Shown here: piece by piece, positions 24,944 to 33,476 of the stretch
How positions within the stretch are numbered: the stretch's first letter is position 1
How the letters are laid out: each line of letters begins with the position of its first letter
Assembly (NCBI RefSeq): GCF_018917965.1
Contig: NZ_JAHLPP010000001.1
Span: forward strand, 186,001 to 250,000
DNA length: 64,000 nucleotides
Reading direction: 5' to 3'
DNA from: Pseudoflavonifractor sp. MSJ-37
GTDB taxonomy: Bacteria; Bacillota; Clostridia; Oscillospirales; Oscillospiraceae
The notes under the pieces: generated by a model
The model's input: only the letters and a program-made list of their open reading frames with translations
Database searches by the model: none
Told to the model about the DNA's origin: nothing
Program-made: the position numbers and the translations under genes

Positions 24944-26143
24944 ATGAAGATCGGTATTTATGGCGGGACCTTCGATCCCCCTCATCTGGGACATATGGCG
25001 GCGGCCCGGGCGGCGCTGGACGCGCTGGAGCTGGACAAGCTCCTCTTCGTGCCGGCGGCGGTCCCGCCCCACAAGGCCCTGCCGGAGGACGCCCCTTCGG
25101 CGGAGGAGCGTCTGGCCATGACGGCCATCCTGGCGGACGCGATGCTGCGGCCGGACCGGGTGGAGGCCGACGGGCTGGAGCTGGAGCGGACCGGCAAGAG
25201 CTTCTCCTCCGACACGGTGCAGGCGCTCCGGGCCCGCTGGCCGGAGGATGAGTTGTGGTTCCTGGTGGGGACCGATATGTTCCTGTCCCTCCAGGACTGG
25301 CATGAGCCGGAGACGATCCTCTCCAACTGCGGCATCGTGGCCTTCGCCCGGGCCCGGGACGACCGCATGGAGGCGCTGGAGCGCCATGCGGCCCGGCTCC
25401 GGGAGAAGTTCGGGGCCAAGGTGCGGGTCATCCAGATCCCCGACCTGGTGGAGATCTCCTCCACCGAACTGCGGGGCCTGCTGGCCATGGGGAAGGGCCA
25501 GGAATGGCTCTGCCCCTCCGTATACGGCTACATCCTGATGCACGGGCTCTACGGCACCCACGCGGATCTGGAGCATCTGGATGACGCAGACCTGCGGGCC
25601 TGCTCCTATTCCATGATGAAGGCCAAGCGTATCCGCCATGTGAAGGGCGTGGAGGAGGAGGGCGTCAAGCTGGCCCTCCACTGGGGCGCCGACCCGGAGA
25701 AGGCCCGGAAGGCCGGCATCCTCCACGACTGCACCAAATACTGGGACTTGGAAAAACAGTTGCGGACCTGTGAGAAATATGGTATCGTTTTGGACGACTT
25801 GGAGCGCCGCGCGGTGAAGCTGCTCCATGCCAAGACCGGCGCGGCGATCGCACGGTATGTGTTCGGCATGCCGGAGGACGTGTGTGAGGCCATCTACTGG
25901 CATACCACCGGCAAGGGGGACATGACCCTGCTGGACAAGATCCTGTACATGGCCGACTATATGGAGCCTGGCCGGGACTTCGAGGGGGTGGAGCGCCTGC
26001 GGGAGCTGGCCTACACCGACCTGGACGAGGCGGTGCTCCTGGGGTGTGAGATGAGCATCCAGGATATGGAGGAGCGGGGACAGCCCATCCACTACCGTAC
26101 CCAGGAGGCTTACGATCAGCTGCGAGACAGAAAGCGAGACTAA
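24944..26143 (+). CDS. nadD: NadD-YqeK fusion: nicotinate-nucleotide adenylyltransferase plus HD-domain Ap4A hydrolase
   Basis: A 399-residue two-domain protein. Residues 1-200 are NadD, which joins nicotinate mononucleotide and ATP in NAD synthesis: nucleotidyltransferase motif GGTFDPPHLGHM (6-17) and ISSTELRG (about 176). Residues 205-399 are a YqeK-type HD hydrolase, with metal ligands in RHVKGVEEEG, LHDCTK (about 260), HAKTG and WHTTG; characterised YqeK proteins split Ap4A symmetrically. In most Firmicutes these are two adjacent genes. No stop codon or clear ribosome site separates the halves here. Confidence 0.94.
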   Translation: MKIGIYGGTFDPPHLGHMAAARAALDALELDKLLFVPAAVPPHKALPEDAPSAEERLAMTAILADAMLRPDRVEADGLELERTGKSFSSDTVQALRARWPEDELWFLVGTDMFLSLQDWHEPETILSNCGIVAFARARDDRMEALERHAARLREKFGAKVRVIQIPDLVEISSTELRGLLAMGKGQEWLCPSVYGYILMHGLYGTHADLEHLDDADLRACSYSMMKAKRIRHVKGVEEEGVKLALHWGADPEKARKAGILHDCTKYWDLEKQLRTCEKYGIVLDDLERRAVKLLHAKTGAAIARYVFGMPEDVCEAIYWHTTGKGDMTLLDKILYMADYMEPGRDFEGVERLRELAYTDLDEAVLLGCEMSIQDMEERGQPIHYRTQEAYDQLRDRKRD

Positions 26144-26149
26144 AACAGA

Positions 26150-27700
26150 ATGGAACCTGATAAGAGAGAACACCGGAGGGGCGGCGCCCGGCTCCAGCAG
26201 AAGCCGGACACCGTCCGGACCTCCCGATCCCGGAAGCAGACGAAGCGGCCCCGCCGCCCCTGGCGGACGCTCAGCGGCCGGGAGAAGGCCCTGCGCGTGC
26301 TGATCGGCATCGCCATCGCTCTGGCGGCGGTGCTGATCGGGCTGGTCCTCTTCTGGAACGTGTTCGTCCAGAAGCCCTCCATCCCCGGCGAGCCCGACTT
26401 GCCCGATCTGCCCATGGAGAGCGGCGGACAGCTCCTCACCGACCGGCCGGGACGGACCTCGGCGGACCGGAAGAAGGACTTCTTCACCTTCCTGGTGATC
26501 GGCCGGGACACCGGCGGCGGCGGCAACACCGACACCATCCTGCTGGCGGCCTATGATGTGCCGAACCAGAAGCTCAACGTCATGAGCATCCCCCGGGACA
26601 CGATGGTCAACGTGTCCTGGGACATCAAGAAGATCAACTCCGTCTATAACTTCAACGGCGGAGGCGACGACGGCATCAAGGCCCTGTACAAGGAGATCAG
26701 CCAGCTGGTGGGCTTCGTGCCCGACTTCCAGGTGGTGGTGGAGTGGAAGGCCGTGGGCGAGCTGGTGGACGCCCTGGGCGGCGTCTACTTCGACGTGCCC
26801 CGGAACATGAACTATGAGGACCCGACGCAGGACCTGTCCATCCACATCAAGAAGGGCTATCAGAAGCTGGACGGCGAGGCCGCCATGGGCGTGGTCCGCT
26901 ACCGCCATGACAACGATATGCGCTACGGCTACGCCGACGGCGACCTGGGCCGCATCAAGACCCAGCAGGCCTTCCTGAAGGCCGTGGTCAAGCAATGCCT
27001 CCAGATCCAGAACGTGAGCAAGATCAACGAACTGGCCAGGGTGTTCACCGACAACGTGACCACCGACCTGACCATCAACAACCTGGCCTGGTTCGCTCAG
27101 GAGGCCATCTTCGGCGGGCTGGACATGGAGAACGTGGACTTCTGCACCATGCCCAACGAGGGCCAAATGGTGTGGAGCCGGAGCTATCACAACTATCAGT
27201 CCTATGTGACCCCCATCGAGGACGAGCTGGTGGACCTGGTGAACGAGAGCTTCAACCCCTATAAGGAGGACCTGGACCCCAGCGAACTGGACATCATGGG
27301 CGTGGACGCCAACGGGCGCCTCACCTCCACCACCGGCCATGTGGAGGACTCCAAGGCCAACAGCTCCGTGGGGAGCGGCAGTTCCTCCGGCGGCTCCGGC
27401 AGCAGCTCCAGCGGCAGGGACGACAGCAGCCAGCCTCAGACCAGCAGCCGTCCCAGTCCCAGCGATGAGCCGGCGGTCAGCACCGCCCCCAGCCACAGCA
27501 CCGCGCCGGAGGAGAACGGCTCTCATGGGAACGATGAGCCGGCGGCCTCTCAGGAGCCTGCCGCCAGCACCGTGCCCGAGGAGCCGGTCTCGACCCCGGA
27601 ACCCACCCACACGCCGGCCGCCACCCAGCCCCCCGCCCATGAGGAGCCCTCCTCCGGCGGCGGGGAAGAGGTGGCCATGCCCCCGGAGGCCGCCGCCTGA
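26150..27700 (+). CDS. LytR-CpsA-Psr (LCP) family protein
   Basis: A 516-residue membrane-anchored enzyme of the family that attaches glycopolymers such as teichoic acids to peptidoglycan. A basic cytosolic N-terminus (1-45) is followed by one transmembrane helix (about 46-70) and the LCP domain (about 105-290). Conserved parts include GRDTGGGGNTDTILLAAY, MSIPRDTMV and GVVRYRHDNDMRYGYADGDL. The last 110 residues are low-complexity Ser/Pro/Glu/Thr, probably a wall-spanning or disordered tail. Fits the common nadD-yqeK-LCP-rsfS order. Confidence 0.94.
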   Translation: MEPDKREHRRGGARLQQKPDTVRTSRSRKQTKRPRRPWRTLSGREKALRVLIGIAIALAAVLIGLVLFWNVFVQKPSIPGEPDLPDLPMESGGQLLTDRPGRTSADRKKDFFTFLVIGRDTGGGGNTDTILLAAYDVPNQKLNVMSIPRDTMVNVSWDIKKINSVYNFNGGGDDGIKALYKEISQLVGFVPDFQVVVEWKAVGELVDALGGVYFDVPRNMNYEDPTQDLSIHIKKGYQKLDGEAAMGVVRYRHDNDMRYGYADGDLGRIKTQQAFLKAVVKQCLQIQNVSKINELARVFTDNVTTDLTINNLAWFAQEAIFGGLDMENVDFCTMPNEGQMVWSRSYHNYQSYVTPIEDELVDLVNESFNPYKEDLDPSELDIMGVDANGRLTSTTGHVEDSKANSSVGSGSSSGGSGSSSSGRDDSSQPQTSSRPSPSDEPAVSTAPSHSTAPEENGSHGNDEPAASQEPAASTVPEEPVSTPEPTHTPAATQPPAHEEPSSGGGEEVAMPPEAAA

Positions 27701-27738
27701 CGGCCGCGCCGATGAAGAATGAACAAGGAGGAGTCTCA

Positions 27739-28101
27739 ATGACGCCGAAGGAACTCGCCCTGGCCGCGGCCAAGGCTTTGGACAGCAAGAAGGGCCAGGA
27801 CATCAAGGTCCTGGAGACCGGCCATCTCACCACCCTGGCCGACTATTTCGTGATCTGCACCGCCACCTCCACCACGCAGGTGAAGGCGCTGGCGGACACC
27901 TGTGAGAAGATGCTCAAGGATCTGGGCGAAGCTCCCCACCATGTGGAGGGCCACCGGGAGGGCGGCTGGATCCTGCTGGACTTCTCCGCCGTGGTGGTCC
28001 ATGTGTTCATGGACGAGACCCGGAAGTTCTACGGCCTGGAGCGTCTCTGGTCTGACGCCACTGAGGTGGACATCAGCGATATCGTCCTGCCCAACGGCTG
28101 A
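27739..28101 (+). CDS. rsfS: Ribosomal silencing factor RsfS
   Basis: A 120-residue protein that binds ribosomal protein L14 and blocks subunit joining when nutrients are short. The core LADYFVICTATSTTQVKALA and the segment GHREGGWILLDF...VVHVF are typical. The ATG at 27739 follows AAGGAGGAG; the ATG at 27712 precedes that site and is rejected. A strong hairpin ends the transcript. Confidence 0.95.
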   Translation: MTPKELALAAAKALDSKKGQDIKVLETGHLTTLADYFVICTATSTTQVKALADTCEKMLKDLGEAPHHVEGHREGGWILLDFSAVVVHVFMDETRKFYGLERLWSDATEVDISDIVLPNG

Positions 28102-28136
28102 GGACGGCCCCATCTGCCATCTCTCCCCAAAAAACA

Positions 28137-28173
28137 AACGCGCTCTGTCCCATCCATCGGGACAGAGCGCGTT
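28137..28173. terminator. Bidirectional terminator between rsfS and the iscU-like gene
   Basis: AACGCGCTCTGTCCC (28137-28151) pairs perfectly with 28159-28173 around a 7-nt loop. On the minus strand it is followed by a run read as TTTGTTTTTT, on the plus strand by a weaker TTCGTCTT. It serves two converging genes. Confidence 0.9.
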
Positions 28174-28200
28174 CGTCTTATATGGGGGGTACGGGACGGA

Positions 28201-28638
28201 TCAGTCCTCTTCGGGCTGGTCTTCGCCGGCGTGGGGGTCGTCGTAGACCTTGATGTCGTCGGCGGTCAGGATGCCCTGGCGGACGTAGTAGTCGCCGATA
28301 GCGGCCTTGATCGCCTGCTCGGCCAGGACGGAGCAGTGCATCTTGTGCAGGGGAAGTCCGCCCAGGGCGTCGGCCACCTGCTGGTTGGTGAGGGCGAAGG
28401 CCTGCTCGATGGTGCGGCCTCGGATCATCTCCGTGGCCATGGAGCTGGTGGCGATGGCGGAGGCACAGCCGAAGGTCTTGAACTTGGCGTCCTGGATGAC
28501 GTCGTCCTCCACCCGGAGCGTCACCTGCATGATGTCGCCGCACTTGGGGTTGCCGGCCACGCCCACCGCGTCGGCGTCCTCGATGGTGCCCACGTTGCGG
28601 GGGTTGTGGAAATAGTCCATGACTTTGTCCGTATACAT
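28201..28638 (-). CDS. Iron-sulfur cluster scaffold, IscU/NifU-N family
   Basis: A 145-residue scaffold on which Fe-S clusters are built. The three ligand cysteines are present: NPKCGD (C33, with the conserved Asp35), FGCASAIATS (C58) and HCSVLAEQAI (C102). Anaerobic Firmicutes usually place this gene after a cysteine desulfurase (nifS/iscS); none is in this window, so it stands alone here, on the minus strand with its own promoter. Confidence 0.95.
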   Translation of the reverse strand: MYTDKVMDYFHNPRNVGTIEDADAVGVAGNPKCGDIMQVTLRVEDDVIQDAKFKTFGCASAIATSSMATEMIRGRTIEQAFALTNQQVADALGGLPLHKMHCSVLAEQAIKAAIGDYYVRQGILTADDIKVYDDPHAGEDQPEED

Positions 28639-28708
28639 GGAAGGTCCTTTCTGCCTGCCCGCCGCTCAGAGACGAAAGGGGAACGGGGCAGGATGGTTTT
28701 CTCCTACG

Positions 28709-28737
28709 ATCATAGTCCAGCAGGGGGAAAAAGTCAA
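28709..28737 (-). promoter_or_regulatory. Promoter for the iscU-like gene
   Basis: On the minus strand, TTGACT (28732-28737) and TATGAT (28709-28714) are 17 bp apart. Confidence 0.8.
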
Positions 28738-28743
28738 GCGAAC

Positions 28744-28772
28744 TTGACGCCCCCGGCGGGGGATGCTATATT
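28744..28772 (+). promoter_or_regulatory. Promoter for the AI-2E-family transporter, back-to-back with the iscU-like promoter
   Basis: TTGACG (28744-28749), 17-bp spacer, TATATT (28767-28772). Its -35 box is only 6 bp from the opposing -35 box, so the two polymerases would compete. Confidence 0.75.
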
Positions 28773-28807
28773 GAAAAGACGACCCATGGATGGAAGGGGA
28801 GGATATC

Positions 28808-29947
28808 GTGGACAAGAAGCTCGTTCGGAGCATCCTGCTGATCGTGACCTACACGGTCCTGCTGGTGCTGGCCCTCCTGCGGTTCGAGGAACTGCGGGGG
28901 CTGTTCGCCCGGCTGATGGGCCTGCTCCGGCCGGTGTACATCGGCTTCGCCGTGGCCTTCGTGCTGGACCGGCCCTGCCGGTGCTTCTACAAACTCTACC
29001 AGAGGATACTGGGGGGCGGCCCGGCGGGACGGGCCAGCCGGCCGCTGGCGGTGGCTACCTCCTATCTGGCCCTGTTGGCGGCGCTGGCCGTGCTGGTGTC
29101 CTTCGTCCTGCCGAAAGTAGGGGAGAGCGTCCAGCTCTTCGTCAGCCAGCTGGGGGGCTATCTCTACGCCCTCCGGGACATGGCCCAGAGCCTGATGAGC
29201 TGTCTGCACCTGGACACGGACGCCCTGTACGCGGGCCTCCCCAGCGTGTCGGAGCTGACCCGCTATCTGCGGGACGCGGTCGATGGGCTGTTCCAGGGCC
29301 TGAGCAGTACCCTGATGGGGGTGGTGAACTTCACCAGCGCCCTGATCTCGGTGGCGGTGACGGGCCTGCTGTCTCTGATCTTCTCCATCTATATGCTGGG
29401 CGGCCGGGACACCCTCTTGCCCCAGTGCCGCCGGGTCCTGCTGGCCTATGTGCCCCGGAAGTGGGCGGAGCCCATCCTGGGGGTGGTGCGGCTGACGGCG
29501 GCCACCTTCACCAACTACGTCAGCGGCCAGCTGATCGAGGCCTGCATCCTGGGGGCCCTGTGCGCGGCGGGGACCCTGTTCATCCAGGCGGACTATGCCC
29601 CGCTGATCGGCGTGATCGTGGGGGCGTCGGCCCTGGTCCCCGTGGCGGGGGCCTATATCGGGGCGGCGCTGGGGGCCTTCCTCCTGCTGATGGTCTCCCC
29701 GCTGAAGGCCCTGATCTTCCTGGTGTTCCTGGGCATCCTCCAGCAGATCGAGGGCAACGTGATCTACCCCCGGGTGGTGGGGACCTCCATCGGCCTGCCC
29801 GGCATCTGGGTGCTGGCGGCGGTGACGGTGGGCGGCGGGCTCTTCGGCCTGCCCGGCATCCTGCTCAGCGTGCCCACCGCCTCGGTGCTGTACGCCCTGC
29901 TCAGGAAGGACGTGCGGCGTAGGACCGCGGAGCGGGAGGCGCGGTGA
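28808..29947 (+). CDS. AI-2E family transporter (PerM/YtvI-like permease)
   Basis: A 379-residue membrane protein with about eight hydrophobic helices. The family includes the autoinducer-2 exporter TqsA and Na+/H+ antiporters, so the substrate is uncertain. Typical parts are TNYVSGQLIEACILGALCA and QQIEGNVIYPRVVGTSIGLP near the C-terminus. I prefer the GTG at 28808 (protein MDKKLVRS), which has GGGGAGG 6 bp before it; the ATG at 28790 lies upstream of that site. Confidence 0.88.
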   Translation: MDKKLVRSILLIVTYTVLLVLALLRFEELRGLFARLMGLLRPVYIGFAVAFVLDRPCRCFYKLYQRILGGGPAGRASRPLAVATSYLALLAALAVLVSFVLPKVGESVQLFVSQLGGYLYALRDMAQSLMSCLHLDTDALYAGLPSVSELTRYLRDAVDGLFQGLSSTLMGVVNFTSALISVAVTGLLSLIFSIYMLGGRDTLLPQCRRVLLAYVPRKWAEPILGVVRLTAATFTNYVSGQLIEACILGALCAAGTLFIQADYAPLIGVIVGASALVPVAGAYIGAALGAFLLLMVSPLKALIFLVFLGILQQIEGNVIYPRVVGTSIGLPGIWVLAAVTVGGGLFGLPGILLSVPTASVLYALLRKDVRRRTAEREAR

Positions 29948-29988
29948 CGGCAGGCCCGCCAGCCGTCCCGAGTTTCCGTGCGCCGCTC

Positions 29989-30017
29989 TTGCGCTCCGCA
30001 TCGGTTTTCGGTATAAT
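29989..30017 (+). promoter_or_regulatory. leuS promoter
   Basis: TTGCGC (29989-29994), 17-bp spacer, TATAAT (30012-30017). The leader to the start codon is only about 75 nt and shows no T-box. Confidence 0.75.
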
Positions 30018-30097
30018 AGAACGGATCTCTTAAAAAGACCGGTCCGCCGGAGCGCTCCGGGACCGGGAACGATATTTTTCAGGAAAGCGTGATAGCG

Positions 30098-32527
30098 TTG
30101 AAGTACGATTTCGCAGCCATCGAGCCCAAGTGGCAGAAGAAGTGGATGGAGGAAAAGACCTTCCACTGTGAGGACCACAGCGACAAGCCCAAGTTCTACG
30201 CACTGGTGGAGTTCCCCTATCCCTCCGGACAGGGCCTGCACGTGGGCCACGCCCGGCCCTACACCGCCATGGACGTGGTGGCCCGCAAGCGCCGCATGGA
30301 CGGCTATAATGTCCTGTTCCCCATGGGCTATGACGCCTTCGGCCTGCCCACCGAGAACTACGCCATCAAGAACCACATCCACCCCGCCAAGGTGACCCAC
30401 GACAACATCCAGAACTTCTCCAAGCAGCTCCATATGCTGGGCTACTCCTTCGACTGGGACCGGGTCATCAACACCACCGACCCCAGCTACTACAAGTGGA
30501 CCCAGTGGATCTTCCTCCAGCTCTACAAGCACGGCCTGGCCTACAAGACCACCATGCCCGTGAACTGGTGTACCTCCTGCAAGTGCGTGCTGGCCAATGA
30601 GGAGGTCGTGGAGGGCGTGTGCGAGCGCTGCGGCTCCCCCGTCATCCGCAAGGAGAAGAGCCAGTGGATGCTCAAGATCACCGAGTACGCCCAGCGCCTG
30701 ATCGACGATTTGGACGACCTGGACTTCATCGAGCGGGTCAAGACCCAGCAGAAGAACTGGATCGGCCGCTCCACCGGCGCGGAGGTCACCTTCAAGGCTA
30801 CCACCGGCGACGACATCGTGGTCTACACCACCCGCCCCGACACCCTCTTCGGCGCCACCTACATGGTCCTTTCCCCGGAGCATGAGCTGGTCCGGAAGTG
30901 GATGGACAGCGGCGTGCTGAAGAACGTGGAGGAGATCGGCGCCTATCAGAAGGCCGCCGCCTCCAAGTCCGACCTGGAGCGCACCGAGCTCAACAAGGAG
31001 AAGACCGGCGTGCGCCTGGACGGCGTCATGGGCATCGACCCCGTGAACGACAAGGAGATCCCCATCTTCATCTCCGACTACGTGCTGTCCACCTACGGCA
31101 CCGGCGCGATCATGGCCGTGCCCGCCCACGACGAGCGCGACTGGGAGTTCGCCAAGAAGTTCGGCTGTGAGATCATCGAGGTGGTCTCCGGCGGCGAGGA
31201 CGTGCAGAAGGCCGCCTTCACCGCCAAGGACGACACCGGCATCCTGGTGAACTCCGAGTTCCTGAACGGCATGACCGTGAAGGACGCGATCCCCGTCATC
31301 ACCAAGTGGCTGGAGGACAAGGGCATCGGCCAGGCCAAGGTCAACTACAAGCTCCGGGACTGGGTGTTCTCCCGCCAGCGCTACTGGGGCGAGCCCATCC
31401 CCATGGTCTGGTGCGAGAAGTGCGGCTGGCAGCCCCTGCCCGAGGACCAGCTCCCCCTGGTCCTGCCCGACGTGGAGAGCTATGAGCCCACCGACGACGG
31501 CGAGAGCCCCCTGAGCAAGATGACCGACTGGGTGTCCACCACCTGCCCCTGCTGCGGAGGCCCCGCCAAGCGCGAGACCGACACCATGCCCCAGTGGGCC
31601 GGCTCCAGCTGGTACTTCCTGCGCTACATGGATCCCCACAACGACAAGGCCCTGGCCTCTCCCGAGGCCCTGAAGTACTGGTCCCCCGTGGACTGGTACA
31701 ACGGCGGCATGGAGCACACCACCCTGCATCTGCTCTACTCCCGCTTCTGGCACAAGTTCCTGTACGACATCGGCGTGGTACCCACCAAGGAGCCCTATCA
31801 GAAGCGCACCTCCCATGGTATGATCCTGGGCGAGGGCGGCGAGAAGATGTCCAAGAGCCGCGGCAACGTGGTCAACCCCAACGACGTGGTGGCCCAGTAC
31901 GGCGCCGACACCATGCGCCTGTACATCATGTTCATCGGCGACTTTGAGAAGGCCGCCGCCTGGTCCGACAACGCCGTGAAGGGCTGCAAGCGCTTCCTGG
32001 ACCGGGTGTGGAACCTGGCCGAGCAGTGCGCCGACGGCCTGGAGTACAGCGCCGCCAATGAGAGCGCCATCCACAAGGCCATCAAGAAGGTCTCCGCCGA
32101 CATCGAGGCCATGAAGTTCAACACCGCCATCGCCGCCCTCATGGCCCTGGTCAACGACTTCTACGCCAACGGCTGTTCCAAGGGCGACATGGGCGCCCTC
32201 CTGCTGATGCTGTCCCCCTTCGCCCCCCACATGGTGGAGGAGCTGTGGGAGCAGCTGGGCTTTGCCGCCGCCAAGGGCGGCATGGCCTGCCAGCAGCCCT
32301 GGCCCGCCTATGACGAGAGCAAGACTGTGGCCAGCGAGGTCACCATGGCCGTCCAGGTCTCCGGCAAGCTGAAGGGCACCATCGTGGTCCCCATGGACAG
32401 CGACGAGGCCGCTGTGGTGGCCGAGGCCATGAAGCTGGACAAGGTGGCCAAGGCCGCCGAGGGCCTGACCCTGTTCAAGACCATCCTGGTCAAGAACAAG
32501 CTGGTCAACCTGATCTTTAAGAAATAA
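30098..32527 (+). CDS. leuS: Leucyl-tRNA synthetase
   Basis: An 809-residue class I synthetase. The HIGH-type motif [14 protein letters not shown] is near residue 45, the CP1 editing domain (about 210-390) has [13 protein letters not shown] and [15 protein letters not shown], and the KMSKS motif [12 protein letters not shown] is near 582. The TTG at 30098 gives the family start [13 protein letters not shown] and lies 10 bp after AGGAAAG; a GTG at 30089 would add three residues. Codon usage is strongly biased to C-ending codons, as expected for a highly expressed gene. Confidence 0.97.
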   Translation: MKYDFAAIEPKWQKKWMEEKTFHCEDHSDKPKFYALVEFPYPSGQGLHVGHARPYTAMDVVARKRRMDGYNVLFPMGYDAFGLPTENYAIKNHIHPAKVTHDNIQNFSKQLHMLGYSFDWDRVINTTDPSYYKWTQWIFLQLYKHGLAYKTTMPVNWCTSCKCVLANEEVVEGVCERCGSPVIRKEKSQWMLKITEYAQRLIDDLDDLDFIERVKTQQKNWIGRSTGAEVTFKATTGDDIVVYTTRPDTLFGATYMVLSPEHELVRKWMDSGVLKNVEEIGAYQKAAASKSDLERTELNKEKTGVRLDGVMGIDPVNDKEIPIFISDYVLSTYGTGAIMAVPAHDERDWEFAKKFGCEIIEVVSGGEDVQKAAFTAKDDTGILVNSEFLNGMTVKDAIPVITKWLEDKGIGQAKVNYKLRDWVFSRQRYWGEPIPMVWCEKCGWQPLPEDQLPLVLPDVESYEPTDDGESPLSKMTDWVSTTCPCCGGPAKRETDTMPQWAGSSWYFLRYMDPHNDKALASPEALKYWSPVDWYNGGMEHTTLHLLYSRFWHKFLYDIGVVPTKEPYQKRTSHGMILGEGGEKMSKSRGNVVNPNDVVAQYGADTMRLYIMFIGDFEKAAAWSDNAVKGCKRFLDRVWNLAEQCADGLEYSAANESAIHKAIKKVSADIEAMKFNTAIAALMALVNDFYANGCSKGDMGALLLMLSPFAPHMVEELWEQLGFAAAKGGMACQQPWPAYDESKTVASEVTMAVQVSGKLKGTIVVPMDSDEAAVVAEAMKLDKVAKAAEGLTLFKTILVKNKLVNLIFKK

Positions 32528-32555
32528 GATGCCGCGGGAAAAGGAGGCGCCTGCC

Positions 32556-32942
32556 ATGTCGTTTCAGGGACTGCACCATGTTTGTCTGAAGGCGAAGGGC
32601 CGGGAGGCCTTCGACCGTACCGTCCGCTTCTATACCGGGACGCTGGGATTCTCCCTCCTCCGCACCTGGGGGACGGGGGACCGCTCCGGCGCGATGGTGG
32701 ATCTGGGCAACTGCGTCCTGGAGATCATGGCCACTGGACAGGCGGGGGAGGAGAAGGGGATCTTCCCCCACATCGCCCTGCGCACGGAGGATGTGGACGG
32801 GGCCCTGGCTCTGGCTGTGTCCGCCGGATGCCCCGTGGTTATGGAGCCCACGGACAAGTCTCTGGGGGAGGCGTACCCCATCCGGATCGCCTTCTGCACC
32901 GGCCCCGCCGGGGAGGAGATCGAGTTCTTCCAGGAGCGCTGA
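32556..32942 (+). CDS. VOC/glyoxalase-superfamily protein
   Basis: A 128-residue protein with the paired beta-alpha-beta-beta-beta fold of the glyoxalase/dioxygenase superfamily. The metal ligand pattern is seen as H at the start (LHHVCLKAKG), E in NCVLEIMATG, H in IFPHIALRTEDVD and E near the end (GEEIEFFQE). The superfamily is functionally broad, so the substrate is unknown. The ATG at 32556 follows AAAAGGAGG by 8 bp. It is 28 bp after leuS. Confidence 0.87.
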   Translation: MSFQGLHHVCLKAKGREAFDRTVRFYTGTLGFSLLRTWGTGDRSGAMVDLGNCVLEIMATGQAGEEKGIFPHIALRTEDVDGALALAVSAGCPVVMEPTDKSLGEAYPIRIAFCTGPAGEEIEFFQER

Positions 32943-33008
32943 GGCCGGAGAGATCCCACCGGCGGGAGGCGTTTTGTGGAAAACTCGGCAGGATCGCAAA
33001 AGTTCTGC

Positions 33009-33037
33009 TTGACAAACCGGGGCCGAGCCCGTATAAT
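33009..33037 (+). promoter_or_regulatory. rpsU promoter
   Basis: Perfect TTGACA (33009-33014) and TATAAT (33032-33037) with a 17-bp spacer. The leader carries a GGCGGcgtgaCCGCC hairpin near 33079-33094. Confidence 0.92.
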
Positions 33038-33115
33038 AAATCAATGTTAAAGCCATAACTATCAGTATGTGGCCCTTTGGCGGCGTGACCGCCGCTTCGG
33101 AGGGAGGGGAAATCA

Positions 33116-33298
33116 ATGTCGGAAGTCCGTGTGAAGGACGGCGAGTCTCTGGAGAACGCTCTGAAGCGCTTCAAGCGCAGCTGTGCCAAGTCGGGCGTCC
33201 TGGCCGAAGTGCGCAAGCGTGAGCACTACGAGAGCCCGAGCGTCAAGCGGCGTAAGAAGTCTGAGGCCGCCCGAAAGAACCGCAAGAAGTTTTATTGA
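33116..33298 (+). CDS. rpsU: 30S ribosomal protein S21
   Basis: A 60-residue, Lys/Arg-rich small-subunit protein. It starts [20 protein letters not shown] and has the cluster [20 protein letters not shown]-like in its second half, as in Firmicutes S21. Monocistronic, between a consensus promoter and a strong terminator. Codon use is near optimal for this genome. Confidence 0.96.
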   Translation: MSEVRVKDGESLENALKRFKRSCAKSGVLAEVRKREHYESPSVKRRKKSEAARKNRKKFY

Positions 33299-33307
33299 TC
33301 GATAGGT

Positions 33308-33338
33308 AAAGCCCCGCACCTTCGTGGTGCGGGGCTTT
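33308..33338 (+). terminator. rpsU terminator
   Basis: AAAGCCCCGCACC pairs with GGTGCGGGGCTTT around TTCGT. The T-run after the stem is short. Confidence 0.85.
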
Positions 33339-33384
33339 CAGTTTACAGCAGAGCCGAGCGCGGACAGCGGGGCTCCTCCGTCCC

Positions 33385-33413
33385 TTGCGATCGGGAGGAG
33401 AACATGATACACT
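33385..33413 (+). promoter_or_regulatory. Promoter for the Sel1-repeat gene
   Basis: TTGCGA (33385-33390), 17-bp spacer, TACACT (33408-33413). An inverted repeat CTCCTCC (33373-33379) / GGAGGAG (33394-33400) brackets the -35 box and could be an operator. Confidence 0.6.
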
Positions 33414-33476
33414 GACCCATGTACGAAATGCAGAAGAGGCGGCCCGCGGGAGGACGCCTGTAAGGAGGAAGCAGCC

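Noticed and set aside
30018-30097. Possible T-box before leuS
   Set aside because: The leader is about 80 nt and has neither the conserved T-box sequence nor room for stem I.
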